The notes beneath the pieces are model-generated. The model ran no database searches. It was not told the origin of the DNA and was given only the letters and a program-made list of their open reading frames with translations. DNA of 53,863 nucleotides from Patescibacteria group bacterium (lineage in GTDB: Bacteria; Patescibacteria; Paceibacteria; UBA6257; 2-01-FULL-56-20), in contig JANLHI010000015.1 in assembly GCA_024654525.1 (NCBI GenBank), forward strand, positions 1-53,863. Reading direction: 5' to 3'. Shown here one piece after another: positions 41,037 to 49,830 of this stretch. Numbering within the stretch: position 1 is the first letter of the stretch; each line of letters starts with the position of its first letter. The position numbers were made by a program, and so were the translations under genes.

Positions 41037-42119
41037 ATGTCACACGATCCATCATTCGCGATCCCTTCGTCCGCTTCTAAAAATTCAGAGAAGCGGATTT
41101 TAAACTCTCAAGCAACCGATCCGAATAAAATCCTGCCCATGAAATATAAATGGGCGCGTGAACACTATAAAAAAGGAGTTGCAAACAACTGGATTCCGGA
41201 AGAGGTAAACATGCAAAAAGACGTGGAAACGTGGAAAAATCCAAAAGCGCTCTCCGACGACGAACGCCGGCTTATCCTTTGGAACATGGGATTTTTCTCA
41301 ACCGCAGAGTCACTTACTGCAAACAATATTGTACTCATCCTTTATCGGCATATTACCAACCCTGAATGTCGACAATATCTCTTGCGACAAGCATACGAAG
41401 AAGCGGTACACACCGACACATTTATTTATTCCTGCGACACCTTAGGACTAAATCCGGACGAAGTGTATAACATGTACAGCACCATTCCCTCTATCAGAGA
41501 AAAAGATGAATTTGTCGTAAACATGACAAAATCAATTATTGACCCCAACTTCTCTACCGAAGGAACCGAAAATATTCAGCGATTTGTACATGATCTTGTG
41601 GGGTTTTATGTCATTATGGAAGGTATATTTTTCTACGCGGGATTCGTAATGATGCTCTCATTCCTCCGTCAAAACCGCATGGCGGGTGTGGGAGAACAAT
41701 TCCAATTCATTCTCCGCGATGAATCCGTGCACCTCGCATTCGGTTCGGACCTTATTAACACTATCGCGCAAGAAAACCCCGCAATTTGGACACAAGAATT
41801 CAAAGCAACGCTCACTGAAAATATAAAGAAAGCGGTGGAGCTTGAGTATGCGTACACAAAAGATTGCCTCCCTCGAGGTATCATGGGGCTAAACGCAGAC
41901 GCAATCTACGAATACATTAAATATATTGCGGACCGTCGTCTTGAGCGCATCAGACTCGAAAAGGTATATAATGCCACAAATCCATTTCCATGGATGAGCG
42001 AAGTGATAGACCTCCGTAAAGAAAAGAATTTTTTCGAAACGCGCGTAACCGAATATAAGAGTGGTGTATTAAATTGGGATGACGAATCACCCGCCAACCC
42101 CACTACTCCAACACAGTAA
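41037..42119 (+). CDS. nrdB: Ribonucleotide reductase small subunit, class Ic (Mn/Fe) type
   Basis: 360 residues of the R2 fold. Metal ligands can be placed as E91 (FSTAESL), E122 and H125 (EEAVHTDTF), E195 (YVIMEGIFFY), E229 and H232 (RDESVH). The site that carries the radical Tyr in class Ia is Phe here (F129). The first carboxylate ligand is Glu rather than Asp. Both changes are characteristic of the Chlamydia trachomatis class Ic R2, which stores its oxidant in a Mn(IV)/Fe(III) centre instead of a tyrosyl radical. Spacing of all ligands matches that protein with an offset of two, as I recall its numbering. Confidence 0.93.
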   Translation: MSHDPSFAIPSSASKNSEKRILNSQATDPNKILPMKYKWAREHYKKGVANNWIPEEVNMQKDVETWKNPKALSDDERRLILWNMGFFSTAESLTANNIVLILYRHITNPECRQYLLRQAYEEAVHTDTFIYSCDTLGLNPDEVYNMYSTIPSIREKDEFVVNMTKSIIDPNFSTEGTENIQRFVHDLVGFYVIMEGIFFYAGFVMMLSFLRQNRMAGVGEQFQFILRDESVHLAFGSDLINTIAQENPAIWTQEFKATLTENIKKAVELEYAYTKDCLPRGIMGLNADAIYEYIKYIADRRLERIRLEKVYNATNPFPWMSEVIDLRKEKNFFETRVTEYKSGVLNWDDESPANPTTPTQ

Positions 42120-42144
42120 AGAAACATGCGTCTTGTAAAATAAA

Positions 42145-42183
42145 AACCCGCGCTGAAATCTGCATAGAGCAGACGCACGGGTT
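42145..42183. terminator. Terminator between nrdB and the convergent gene
   Basis: AACCCG pairs with CGGGTT, enclosing a smaller TCTGC/GCAGA hairpin; an A-run on the left serves minus-strand transcripts. Confidence 0.6.
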
Positions 42184-42223
42184 CATGATTCCTGCTATTG
42201 TTACCGGGCAGGAAATCCCTCCT

Positions 42224-42934
42224 TTAGAATTTTCTTGATGCACCAATGCCCACATCGGTATCAATCATATCATCGTTCAACGATGATTGACTGATCTCGA
42301 TCCCCACATCATCAGAGCATCCGATTTCAATCCATTCACCATACGTGGTTTTCGTCCGACATCGCACGTAGCGAGAAGGAGAGAGGTATCGACGATGCTT
42401 CCGAAAATAAAATGCATGCATCATCGCGTTTTCAATCGGAAGTGGCGCTTCATACTCCGGATACTTCTCGTGAAGAAGCGCAACCTGTCCCTCGGATGAA
42501 TATAAATTCGAGTGAGGTACAATCCCCCGGAAAGTAAGGTACCATCGCAACCCTCCGATATCCCTCTTTGAAACAGGATCGTCGAGAACGATTCCCGCGT
42601 TGAAATGAGGTATTCGGCCATACGGATGCACCCCCACAAACCGCGCAAGTGTCAAAGGTTTTCCACCAAGCGTTTTAAGCCCAAGAGACACAAAATGAGT
42701 GTCGCGAATTCGAATTCTGTCCTCATCGCTGAATGGACATGGATAGTTGAGAATACTCATATCCCATGGAAATTCAGGAATAGAGAGACAATCACATTCC
42801 CTAAAATTCGCTTTGTAAAACCCACTCCAATCTTCGAGGAGAAAACAATTTTTCCCCATCGTGGAGCGAATTTCCCTCAAAAGAGTGACCCCTTTCCCCT
42901 CCGATAACATCAGAGGATATTGCAATCTTTTCAT
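42224..42934 (-). CDS. Hypothetical soluble protein
   Basis: 236 residues from MKRLQYPLMLSEGKGVTLLR, preceded by a Shine-Dalgarno GGAGG about 7 nt before the ATG. There is no signal peptide or membrane helix. Aromatic- and Arg-rich segments (HFNAGIVLDDPVSKRDIGGL, WYLTFRGIVPHSN, YRYLSPSRYVRCR-like) suggest a mixed alpha/beta fold. No family was recognised. Confidence 0.65.
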   Translation of the reverse strand: MKRLQYPLMLSEGKGVTLLREIRSTMGKNCFLLEDWSGFYKANFRECDCLSIPEFPWDMSILNYPCPFSDEDRIRIRDTHFVSLGLKTLGGKPLTLARFVGVHPYGRIPHFNAGIVLDDPVSKRDIGGLRWYLTFRGIVPHSNLYSSEGQVALLHEKYPEYEAPLPIENAMMHAFYFRKHRRYLSPSRYVRCRTKTTYGEWIEIGCSDDVGIEISQSSLNDDMIDTDVGIGASRKF

Positions 42935-43015
42935 ATCGATTCCTCCGTTGTTGATTATTGTCAATTTTCCAAACTTCTCAAATTACCTCCCTTATTATAA
43001 CGCATTCAAAATCTT

Positions 43016-43046
43016 CGAATTATTGAGGTTTAACCTCAATAATTCG
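43016..43046. terminator. Inverted repeat, possible terminator
   Basis: CGAATTATTGAGG and its complement around a 5-nt loop, between two minus-strand genes. A short A-run on the right would only serve minus-strand transcription poorly, so the role is uncertain. Confidence 0.4.
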
Positions 43047-43116
43047 ATAAAAAAATGCACCGCATTATGGGGATACCATAAGAGACGGCGCAGTTTTGCT
43101 TGGTTTATTTTTTATT

Positions 43117-43320
43117 TTATTGGACAGGAACTCCCGTGTCTCTCCCATACCATACGAGAAAAGACAAGAAAATCACCATTCCCAATAAAACCCAAGTTAA
43201 TGAATCGAATAAGGGAGGATTTCGCTCTCCCATGAGAAGATGCTTTTGCTCTTCACTCCCCAAATCCTCGAAAGGATAACCCGCATCTCCCACATCGTTT
43301 CTACCTTTGAGTCGTTTCAT
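43117..43320 (-). CDS. Small single-pass membrane protein
   Basis: 67 residues, polar N-terminus (MKRLKGRNDVGDAGYPFEDL) and one helix (WVLLGMVIFLSFLVWYG). A strong Shine-Dalgarno (AAAGGAG) 5 nt before the ATG supports the start. No family was recognised. Confidence 0.65.
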   Translation of the reverse strand: MKRLKGRNDVGDAGYPFEDLGSEEQKHLLMGERNPPLFDSLTWVLLGMVIFLSFLVWYGRDTGVPVQ

Positions 43321-43402
43321 AAAACTCCTTTCTTAATGAACAATCTATTAATATCACATAATCAATATGATGTCAAATATAGAGTTTATCCCCAAATTTG
43401 CC

Positions 43403-43432
43403 TTGTAGTGCAAGATTGTTGCGTGATATAAT
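43403..43432 (+). promoter_or_regulatory. Predicted recG promoter
   Basis: TTGTAG and TATAAT spaced 18 nt with an extended TGA. The -10 ends 10 nt before the ATG at 43443, leaving a leader of only a few nt. Confidence 0.65.
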
Positions 43433-43442
43433 TTCCCCGCTT

Positions 43443-45731
43443 ATGGCGGTCACACTTACCACACCGCTTTCCGAATTTTCTCACGTCACCAAACGCATTT
43501 TGGGACATCTTGGACGCATGGGAATATACACCGTGCATGACCTCCTCTACCACTTCCCCGTCCGTTACGAGGATTTTTCCGAAATCCGTCCAATTGCCGA
43601 ACTTGATGCGGGAGAACAAGTCACCATACAAGGAATAGTTGAGAATGTTTCCATGCGCCGGAGCTGGCGACGTCACATGACCATTATCGAAGCGACAATC
43701 AGCGATCAAAACGACACTATCCGCGCAATATGGTTCAACCAACCATATCTCGCACACACATTCAAACAAGGAATGTGGTACAACTTTTCCGGAAAAGTTT
43801 CAATAAAAGAAGAGGGAGTTTTCCTTACTAATCCCTCATTTGAATTCCTTCCCCACGGACCCGACGAGATATCCGAACAAAACCTACCCACAAATAATTT
43901 ACGTCACACCGGAAGATTGGTACCGATTTATCCCGAAACCCGCGGACTCACTTCGAAGGGAATCCGTTTTGTTATCTTCCCCATCTTGGAACATCTTTTG
44001 AAAATTCCCGACTATATACCGGAATCAATACGCGCGCGGGAAAAACTCCCCGGCATTGCAGAAGCACTCAATGCAATCCACTTCCCCAACACACTCGATG
44101 ATGCACTCACCGCGAAGCGAAGATTCTCTTTCGAAAACCTTTTCCTATTACAAATGGTTAATCTTCGGGATCGTATGATGCTTGCGCACGAATCCGCCCC
44201 CGCAATTCCCGTATCCATAGAAACAATCAAAGAAAAATTGGGATTACTTCCCTACACCCTCACCACATCTCAAAAAAAATCATTGTGGGAAATATGCCAA
44301 GACATTGCGGAACCTCATCCCATGAACCGCCTTCTCCAAGGCGATGTCGGATCGGGTAAGACGGCACTTGCCGCAATCGCGGCGCTCCTTACTTCGGATG
44401 CCGGATTTCAAGCCGCATTTATGGCTCCTACAGAAATTCTTGCACGCCAACATTACGCAACATTCATGCACCTTCTTTCAAACTCTCCTCTCAAAGTCAC
44501 GATAGCCCTCTTCACATCGAAGGAATCGAAAATATGCTATGGACAAGATCTTGAACAAGAAATTCCAAAAAAGAAAATGTTGCAATGTATCGAAAAAAAA
44601 GATGCGCAGATTGTTATCGGAACTCACGCTCTTCTTGGAAACACGGTTCACTGGAATAAATTGGGACTTGTCGTAATCGACGAACAGCATCGTTTTGGCG
44701 TGAAGCAAAGAGCTGCACTTATTCATTATGATGACGACAATAAAAAACAAAATCGCCGTCGCAACCAGACATCATATTCCATGCCTCATTTTTTAAGCAT
44801 GTCAGCAACACCAATTCCAAGAACGCTCACCCTCACGGTTTTTGGTGACCTAGACCTTTCCACAATCACCGAACTTCCCCCGGGAAGAAAACCGATAAAA
44901 ACATATAGTATCCCTCCGGAAAAACGCGCAGCAACTTATGCATTTATCCGAAAAAGTATAAAAGAAGGACGCCAAGTATTCGTGATATGTCCCCGTATAG
45001 AAAAAACCAACCCCGCGTCCGAATCAAATGTACCCAAAAAAAATATAAAGCCTTTCGGATCGTTTGGATGGAACTCTCATGCGACAAATACATTAGAGGT
45101 GAAAACAGTTACTGAAGAATATGAAAAACTTTCAAAAAGGATATTCCCTGACCTCCGCGTCGCAATGTTGCATGGAAAAATGCCCGCAAAAAAAACTCCC
45201 GCGTCCGCAGGAAAACCGACAAAGGAAAGCGTAATGAGAAACTTTAGAGAGGGGAAAATAGATATTCTCGTCTCCACAACGGTAATTGAAGTGGGTGTCG
45301 ATGTTCCAAATGCCACCATCATGATGATAGAAGGAGCGGAGCGTTTCGGACTTGCACAGCTCTACCAACTTCGCGGACGCGTAGGACGCGGCGCCCATGA
45401 ATCATATTGCTTCCTTTTTACCGACTCTCCTTCCGCCACGGGAACTTCGAAATCGGGAGGCATCAACGCACGTCTTAACGCAATTACCACCGCAAAAAAC
45501 GGATTTGAGCTTGCGGAATACGACCTTAAACAACGCGGACCCGGGGAATTTTTGGGCACCACACAAACCGGATTCCCCGATATTGCCATGGAGGCACTGA
45601 TGGATCCGCCTCTCATAAGCGCCTCACGTGAAGCAGCGAAGGAAACTCTTCGTAGTGATCCAGAGTTAAAAAAGAATATTCCCCTTCAAAAGAAGCTCTC
45701 TCAATTTGCAACGTCGCTTCACTTAGAATAG
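43443..45731 (+). CDS. recG: ATP-dependent DNA helicase RecG
   Basis: 762 residues. The N-terminal wedge/OB domain has HFPVRYEDFSEI and GIVENVSMRRSWRRHMTI. The helicase core has Walker A GDVGSGKTALA (300-310), the DEQH box VVIDEQHRFGVKQR, SMSATPIPRTLTLT, and QLRGRVGRGAHESYCFLF. RecG remodels stalled forks and branched DNA. It is longer than the usual 690 residues through inserts near 160-200 and in the second RecA domain. The start at 43443 was chosen because the longer frame would begin inside the promoter. Confidence 0.95.
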   Translation: MAVTLTTPLSEFSHVTKRILGHLGRMGIYTVHDLLYHFPVRYEDFSEIRPIAELDAGEQVTIQGIVENVSMRRSWRRHMTIIEATISDQNDTIRAIWFNQPYLAHTFKQGMWYNFSGKVSIKEEGVFLTNPSFEFLPHGPDEISEQNLPTNNLRHTGRLVPIYPETRGLTSKGIRFVIFPILEHLLKIPDYIPESIRAREKLPGIAEALNAIHFPNTLDDALTAKRRFSFENLFLLQMVNLRDRMMLAHESAPAIPVSIETIKEKLGLLPYTLTTSQKKSLWEICQDIAEPHPMNRLLQGDVGSGKTALAAIAALLTSDAGFQAAFMAPTEILARQHYATFMHLLSNSPLKVTIALFTSKESKICYGQDLEQEIPKKKMLQCIEKKDAQIVIGTHALLGNTVHWNKLGLVVIDEQHRFGVKQRAALIHYDDDNKKQNRRRNQTSYSMPHFLSMSATPIPRTLTLTVFGDLDLSTITELPPGRKPIKTYSIPPEKRAATYAFIRKSIKEGRQVFVICPRIEKTNPASESNVPKKNIKPFGSFGWNSHATNTLEVKTVTEEYEKLSKRIFPDLRVAMLHGKMPAKKTPASAGKPTKESVMRNFREGKIDILVSTTVIEVGVDVPNATIMMIEGAERFGLAQLYQLRGRVGRGAHESYCFLFTDSPSATGTSKSGGINARLNAITTAKNGFELAEYDLKQRGPGEFLGTTQTGFPDIAMEALMDPPLISASREAAKETLRSDPELKKNIPLQKKLSQFATSLHLE

Positions 45732-45742
45732 TTTTCTGAAAA

Positions 45743-45796
45743 CGACACACCGTCGCTTGCATCGCTGTTTGCGGCGGTGTATTCAGTGTCTTTTTT
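45743..45796 (+). terminator. recG terminator
   Basis: GACAC and ACACCGTCGC pair imperfectly with GCGGCGGTGT and GTGTC, followed by TTTTTT. Confidence 0.7.
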
Positions 45797-45816
45797 CACA
45801 CACTCTCAGGCATTGA

Positions 45817-46533
45817 TCACTCCCACCATTTTATAACAACAACTCCTGCGCTTCCTGCGGTACTTATATAATTTCCTCCATTCCCACCACTCCCATAGCC
45901 CCCGAGAGGACCTTTTGCTCCTGGACCACCCTGAGAAGTATACTCAACCGAGTTTTGCCCCCCTGCTCCTCCCGCCGCAGCAAATCCCGTGCTCTGCAGT
46001 ATAGAGCGACCTCCAACCCCCCCCGCGACCGCAAGAGATCCGAAATAAGAAGCACTTCCACTTGTTCCAGGTTGACCTGGCCCACAACTACTACAATAAC
46101 TCCCCCCTCCGCCTCCTCCGCCCACTGTCACTGGAACTGTGCTTGATGTTGAGACGTCCACGGGAAAATCAAGCGCAAAATAACCGCTCCCACCGCCACT
46201 TGAGTTACAGTTGACTCCCGTACAGCCCCCCCCTCCTCCGCCACCACCGCCGATGAGAGACACAAAAACGACTGTCACTCCCGAAGGACGTGTCCATGTG
46301 CCATCTGCGGTGAATACTTGAGCCTTTGGGGATTTCCCTGCTGCGTCCACATACGATTTACTTGCAGCATCCGTATTATCTGATGGCGTTGAAAGGCCGC
46401 GAATATAAACACCGGAGCCAAGACTAATCACCCCCCCGTTTGAACCCAATGTCGAATTTGCGTACCACACCATGCCACCGATAATCAACAACATTCCCAC
46501 TACACTCCCAAAAAAAAGTATATGTTTCTGCAT
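45817..46533 (-). CDS. Membrane-anchored glycine-rich surface protein
   Basis: 238 residues. An N-terminal membrane helix (about 4-25) precedes a short STPSDNTDAASKSYVDAA motif, which is common at repeat boundaries of phage tail fibres. Then WTRPSGVTVVFVSLIGGGGG opens a glycine-rich domain of the type found at tail-fibre tips. Two CxxC-like pairs occur (CTGVNC, CSSC). It is probably displayed on the cell surface or on a fibre. It is the last gene of the minus-strand accessory run. Confidence 0.7.
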   Translation of the reverse strand: MQKHILFFGSVVGMLLIIGGMVWYANSTLGSNGGVISLGSGVYIRGLSTPSDNTDAASKSYVDAAGKSPKAQVFTADGTWTRPSGVTVVFVSLIGGGGGGGGGCTGVNCNSSGGGSGYFALDFPVDVSTSSTVPVTVGGGGGGGSYCSSCGPGQPGTSGSASYFGSLAVAGGVGGRSILQSTGFAAAGGAGGQNSVEYTSQGGPGAKGPLGGYGSGGNGGNYISTAGSAGVVVIKWWE

Positions 46534-46557
46534 AGGTTTTCTTTAGTATACCATATG

Positions 46558-47178
46558 CTATCTTTTGACCTTTCCTATAAAATCATTCTTAGTAACCATT
46601 CCAAAAGAGGTACTATCGAGTGACCCAGTCGGAATATTCCCCAAGATCAAATGCCCGCCGCCGGTAACTACTCCCCCTCCGCGCGCATAATCCTGCACGT
46701 AGAGATTGAGTATTTTATACGCGTTCCCTGCAATGAGATAGGGCACTCTTTGAGAATTCTTTACTATTTCTCCGTTTACTACGACATTCCAGCCATCATT
46801 ACTTTTTTTGAGTTCCAGTTTATCTCCAGGTATTGCCTTTACCACTTTCACTATCGGATCTACCGTTCCAGAATAGTTATATACCACAATATCGCCACGT
46901 TTTGCGTCATTGCACGCATAGTAGCCCTTTATCACTTTCACCTTTTCTCCGTTTTCCACCACTCCGGTAAGCGATCCGCCCACTACAGTTACTTCTTCTT
47001 CACTTGTGATGCAATCCGCTTCTCCTGCCGCGCCGCCGCCTTTAAAACTGAATCCGGATGAAGATTGCGGCGCACTCGCGGAACCGCCGCCGCCAAAACT
47101 GCCCATCAGAAACGCCCCAATCACGCCGCCAATAATCGCCGCGAGAAGAAGAGGAAGATGTTGTTTGAGAATATTCAT
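46558..47178 (-). CDS. Signal-peptidase-I-like (S26) protein
   Basis: 206 residues with an N-terminal membrane helix and a Gly/Ser linker. VTVVGGSLTGVVENGEKVKV carries the nucleophile Ser (S69) in the box-B position. IVKVVKAIPGDKLEL carries the general-base Lys (K111) with the box-D PGD. HLILGNIPTGSLDSTSFGMV corresponds to box E (LGDN..SxDSR.FG), with Asp and Arg replaced. It may process neighbouring surface proteins rather than act as the housekeeping LepB. That role is inference. Confidence 0.75.
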   Translation of the reverse strand: MNILKQHLPLLLAAIIGGVIGAFLMGSFGGGGSASAPQSSSGFSFKGGGAAGEADCITSEEEVTVVGGSLTGVVENGEKVKVIKGYYACNDAKRGDIVVYNYSGTVDPIVKVVKAIPGDKLELKKSNDGWNVVVNGEIVKNSQRVPYLIAGNAYKILNLYVQDYARGGGVVTGGGHLILGNIPTGSLDSTSFGMVTKNDFIGKVKR

Positions 47179-47184
47179 AAATAA

Positions 47185-47367
47185 CTACCGCTTTCGTGTT
47201 GTAATTTTTTCATTATCAAGAAGTTTTTCGCGAGAGAGAAAGAGCTCTATCGGCTTCCCGCACTGCGCACATAACATGAGCGATGCATACGCTCCTTTCC
47301 CGACCGATATCATCTCCCCTCGACTACGAATCTCTTTTTTGCATTTATCACACTGATATTTAAGCAC
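47185..47367 (-). CDS. Small zinc-ribbon protein
   Basis: 60 residues with CDKCKKEI near the start and CAQCGKPI in the middle, a four-Cys metal site, then a charged tail. No further function can be assigned. It lies 6 nt before the signal-peptidase-like gene and is probably cotranscribed with it. Confidence 0.7.
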   Translation of the reverse strand: MLKYQCDKCKKEIRSRGEMISVGKGAYASLMLCAQCGKPIELFLSREKLLDNEKITTRKR

Positions 47368-47375
47368 AATACTAA

Positions 47376-47675
47376 TTATCGCCTTCGTTCCAACTTCGCG
47401 ACTCTTTCCTCTAACCGTTTCATTTGCATGCCAAACGCCGCAAGTTCTTTCTTTTGATCTTCGTACATTGAAATAAACCGATCAAGTTTCGAAAAAAGCT
47501 CGCCAGAATTTTCCTTCATCCATTGCACATCATTCTTTACTTCCCGAAATTCCCTCTCCACATCATCAAGCTGCTTATTAAGCATACCAAAATCCGTCTG
47601 AACCGCTTTCGCAAACGGCTCAAACACTTCTGTTACTGTGCCTTTTATTTGAACGAGATCTTTTTTAGTGAGCAT
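47376..47675 (-). CDS. Small coiled-coil protein
   Basis: 99 residues, almost entirely heptad-patterned (FGMLNKQLDDVEREFREVKN, KRLEERVAKLERRR). No membrane segment and no recognised family. It is upstream of the zinc-ribbon gene by 8 nt. Confidence 0.65.
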   Translation of the reverse strand: MLTKKDLVQIKGTVTEVFEPFAKAVQTDFGMLNKQLDDVEREFREVKNDVQWMKENSGELFSKLDRFISMYEDQKKELAAFGMQMKRLEERVAKLERRR

Positions 47676-47689
47676 TAAAATAAATTATA

Positions 47690-47791
47690 TCACTCGCCCT
47701 CTTCGGGAACAATCAACCCCTCCACGCCGTCATGGAACTCGTCGCCCCCGTGCCGATATTGCCTGCGCGTTGAACCATACCTCATCTCCAT
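47690..47791 (-). CDS. Possible 33-aa peptide with its own promoter
   Basis: MEMRYGSTRRQYRHGGDEFH and an acidic tail, ending in TGA 14 nt before the coiled-coil gene. A TGG-TATACT element (47800-47805) ends 8 nt before the ATG, as for other leaderless starts here. It may instead just be the 5' region of the downstream operon. Confidence 0.35.
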   Translation of the reverse strand: MEMRYGSTRRQYRHGGDEFHDGVEGLIVPEEGE

Positions 47792-47811
47792 ATTGTTACA
47801 GTATACCAAAT

Positions 47812-48222
47812 CTACTTTTTCGGGGGTGTGAATTTCTGCCACGCCTTCTCGAGCCGGAAAATCTTTGACCGCACCGCTTCGTACCGCGCCATAAGGTTGT
47901 CGAGAAGGGAAATATCCAGCTTCTCGCCGTAGATTCCCTTCATGTGTTCGAGGTACACCACCATCTTGTTGCACCCCGCCATTGCCCGCTCAAGAAGCAA
48001 AATCCCCGTTGCATGGTCGCCGAAGCGCAATGAGTGTGCGGTTGCAAGTGTAAGCGGAACCCCCCGCGCCGTGTCCGCCATCCCTTCTCCAAAAGGGCAC
48101 TTTGACTTCTCGAGTTGAGGGAGAATGTCCTTCGCTACAATCACAGAACACGCAAGGGTCGCTTGATACACTTCCAGATCACGAAAGCTACGAACTGGTT
48201 TTTTTGGTTGGTATTTGTACAT
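47812..48222 (-). CDS. Four-helix-bundle protein (S23/Avd-like family)
   Basis: 136 residues. FRDLEVYQATLACSVIVAKD at the N-terminus and LLLERAMAGCNKMVVYLEHM, then LMARYEAVRSKIFRLEKAW, follow the four-helix-bundle family known from 23S rRNA intervening sequences and from Avd of diversity-generating retroelements. No reverse transcriptase or variable repeat was seen nearby. Function is therefore open; oligomeric nucleic-acid binding is the family trend. Confidence 0.75.
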   Translation of the reverse strand: MYKYQPKKPVRSFRDLEVYQATLACSVIVAKDILPQLEKSKCPFGEGMADTARGVPLTLATAHSLRFGDHATGILLLERAMAGCNKMVVYLEHMKGIYGEKLDISLLDNLMARYEAVRSKIFRLEKAWQKFTPPKK

Positions 48223-48307
48223 CGCAGTGCCGACGTTGTCTTATGTTTTACAATCCGTCCCTTTGTCTTCTCGGCTCAACGCACAATAAAATATCGGCAC
48301 GGAGGCG

Positions 48308-49558
48308 TCACACCACTATCACTTTTTCTCTTTTCTCCAAAGGAATTTCGACCTTTGTACCATCCTTGAATCGCACTCTTTTCTTTGGGCGTTTTAGCTT
48401 CCGCACCACATGGAGCGGGTAAAACTCAAAGTATTCTTTCTCGTCGAACCACGCGCACTTGAATTCAAAAAGCCGCAGGCCTGTCAAGCGCGACAAAGCA
48501 AGCGCGTACCACGTGAGTTGTTCAATGGGACGCTCCTTCGCGGCATTCGGTTTGTAGTCCAGAATGTGCACGCACCCATTGCGGACTTGGACTAAATCTA
48601 TGTGCCCGGTGAGGAGATTGGGCAACCCCGTGCCACGATTGTCCTGCCGCTTTTGCGCGGTCCCCTCGGACGGCTCAATGCGAGCATCAATATCGGCACC
48701 GGGACGCGCACGCCTTCCTCCTTTGAGTTGCATTCCTTCCTCTCCTAATATGTTGAATCCAAGCTCGTTTTGGAGATGTTTAATATCTTCCCGGCGTATA
48801 TACACCGGCACTTCCGTCGCCACCATCACGCTGTCGTTCGCAATCATAAACCGTTGGATTTGTTCGTGCCGCTCCTTATTCTCGCGCACGGAGGCAAGCA
48901 CGAACGCCGCGAGCCGGTTTGCGTAGTTGGTTTTTCCCTTCACAATCATTTGCGCCTTATCGAACCGCGATTTCACTTCCGACATCCGCGCACCGTCTTG
49001 GAAATACTGGTGCGGCGTTTCCGTGGAAACCGCATCAAGATAGTCCTTGAGGCGCGAGAGACGCCGGTTGCCAAATTCCTGAAGCATCAAGGCAATTTTT
49101 GCGCGGTGGTAACGGAAACGATACAGCTGACGGTGCGCGAGCGTGACCACTTCGACCGTTTCGCGGGGCTTGCAATACTTTACTGCGTAAGGACGAAGTC
49201 TCGCATAACGGCAAAGGTCTTCGTGCTCGTCAATCCATGCGGAGAGCGTGGCGGGCTCCGGCGAAACACCAAACTTTTTCTTCACAAGCGCGCACGCCTC
49301 CTCGCGCGTGAAGCCAAGATTGTAATAACTCATCGCCTCGATCACGATGGCAAGCGGAAAATGTTTGCCCTTCACATCGCTCCACGTGAATGTCCGCCCG
49401 CACTCCGGGTTTTTGCAAAGGTAGAGTTGCACCGTGCGATGCTTGTTATCCCGCAAGCCGCGCTTTACGAATTCTTTCGATTCGCAATACGGACACGCGA
49501 GCGCGGCGACATCGGGATCGCGCTCACGGCGGGCCGACATTGCCACAATTCGCGTCAT
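48308..49558 (-). CDS. Zinc-ribbon/HTH plus PD-(D/E)XK nuclease fusion protein
   Basis: 416 residues. The N-terminus has a zinc ribbon, CPYCESKEFVKRG (C22, C25) with CKNPECGRTFTW (C48, C53), then a helical segment YYNLGFTREEACALVKKKFG, as at the N-terminus of IS1/IS1595-like transposases. The C-terminal half is a RecB/Cas4-like nuclease: E249 in VATEVPVYI, GHIDLVQV (D321), HILDYKPN (D334, K336) and QLTWYALAL (Q347, Y351). It is thus a DNA-targeting nuclease without a transposase catalytic core. Its ATG overlaps the stop of the RelE-like toxin in an ATGA, so it is coupled to the toxin-antitoxin pair. Confidence 0.78.
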   Translation of the reverse strand: MTRIVAMSARRERDPDVAALACPYCESKEFVKRGLRDNKHRTVQLYLCKNPECGRTFTWSDVKGKHFPLAIVIEAMSYYNLGFTREEACALVKKKFGVSPEPATLSAWIDEHEDLCRYARLRPYAVKYCKPRETVEVVTLAHRQLYRFRYHRAKIALMLQEFGNRRLSRLKDYLDAVSTETPHQYFQDGARMSEVKSRFDKAQMIVKGKTNYANRLAAFVLASVRENKERHEQIQRFMIANDSVMVATEVPVYIRREDIKHLQNELGFNILGEEGMQLKGGRRARPGADIDARIEPSEGTAQKRQDNRGTGLPNLLTGHIDLVQVRNGCVHILDYKPNAAKERPIEQLTWYALALSRLTGLRLFEFKCAWFDEKEYFEFYPLHVVRKLKRPKKRVRFKDGTKVEIPLEKREKVIVV

Positions 49559-49830
49559 CGATAGAGGTCATGCGTTCCCACATCATGGAGCAACGCCACG
49601 CCATCACGGGGAAACGAAACAAGGATTCGGTAAGCCTGTACTACAGAAAACGACCAAAAGCCGGAGAGCTTGCCGCCGAGCTTGTGTGTTTTGAGAAATA
49701 GGCTGAAAGGATTATTTTCAAACATCCTCACCCGCGCCACAACATTGCGGCGGAATTCCGGAGGAAGTCTCCCGAACGCACGCTCGAAATGCGAAGTTGT
49801 TTCAACGCGAACGCCGTGCGCCTCGTGCAT
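49555..49830 (-). CDS. RelE/ParE-superfamily toxin
   Basis: 91 residues from MHEAHGVRVETTSHFERAFG. LPPEFRRNVVARVRMFENNP, LKTHKLGGKLSGFWSFSVVQ and YRILVSF...VALLHDVGTHDLYR follow the RelE/YafQ pattern including the final HD.Y. Members usually cleave mRNA on the ribosome or inhibit gyrase. It overlaps the antitoxin gene by 29 nt and the nuclease gene by 4 nt. The long upstream frame extension lies inside the antitoxin gene and was not used. Confidence 0.82.
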   Translation of the reverse strand: MHEAHGVRVETTSHFERAFGRLPPEFRRNVVARVRMFENNPFSLFLKTHKLGGKLSGFWSFSVVQAYRILVSFPRDGVALLHDVGTHDLYR

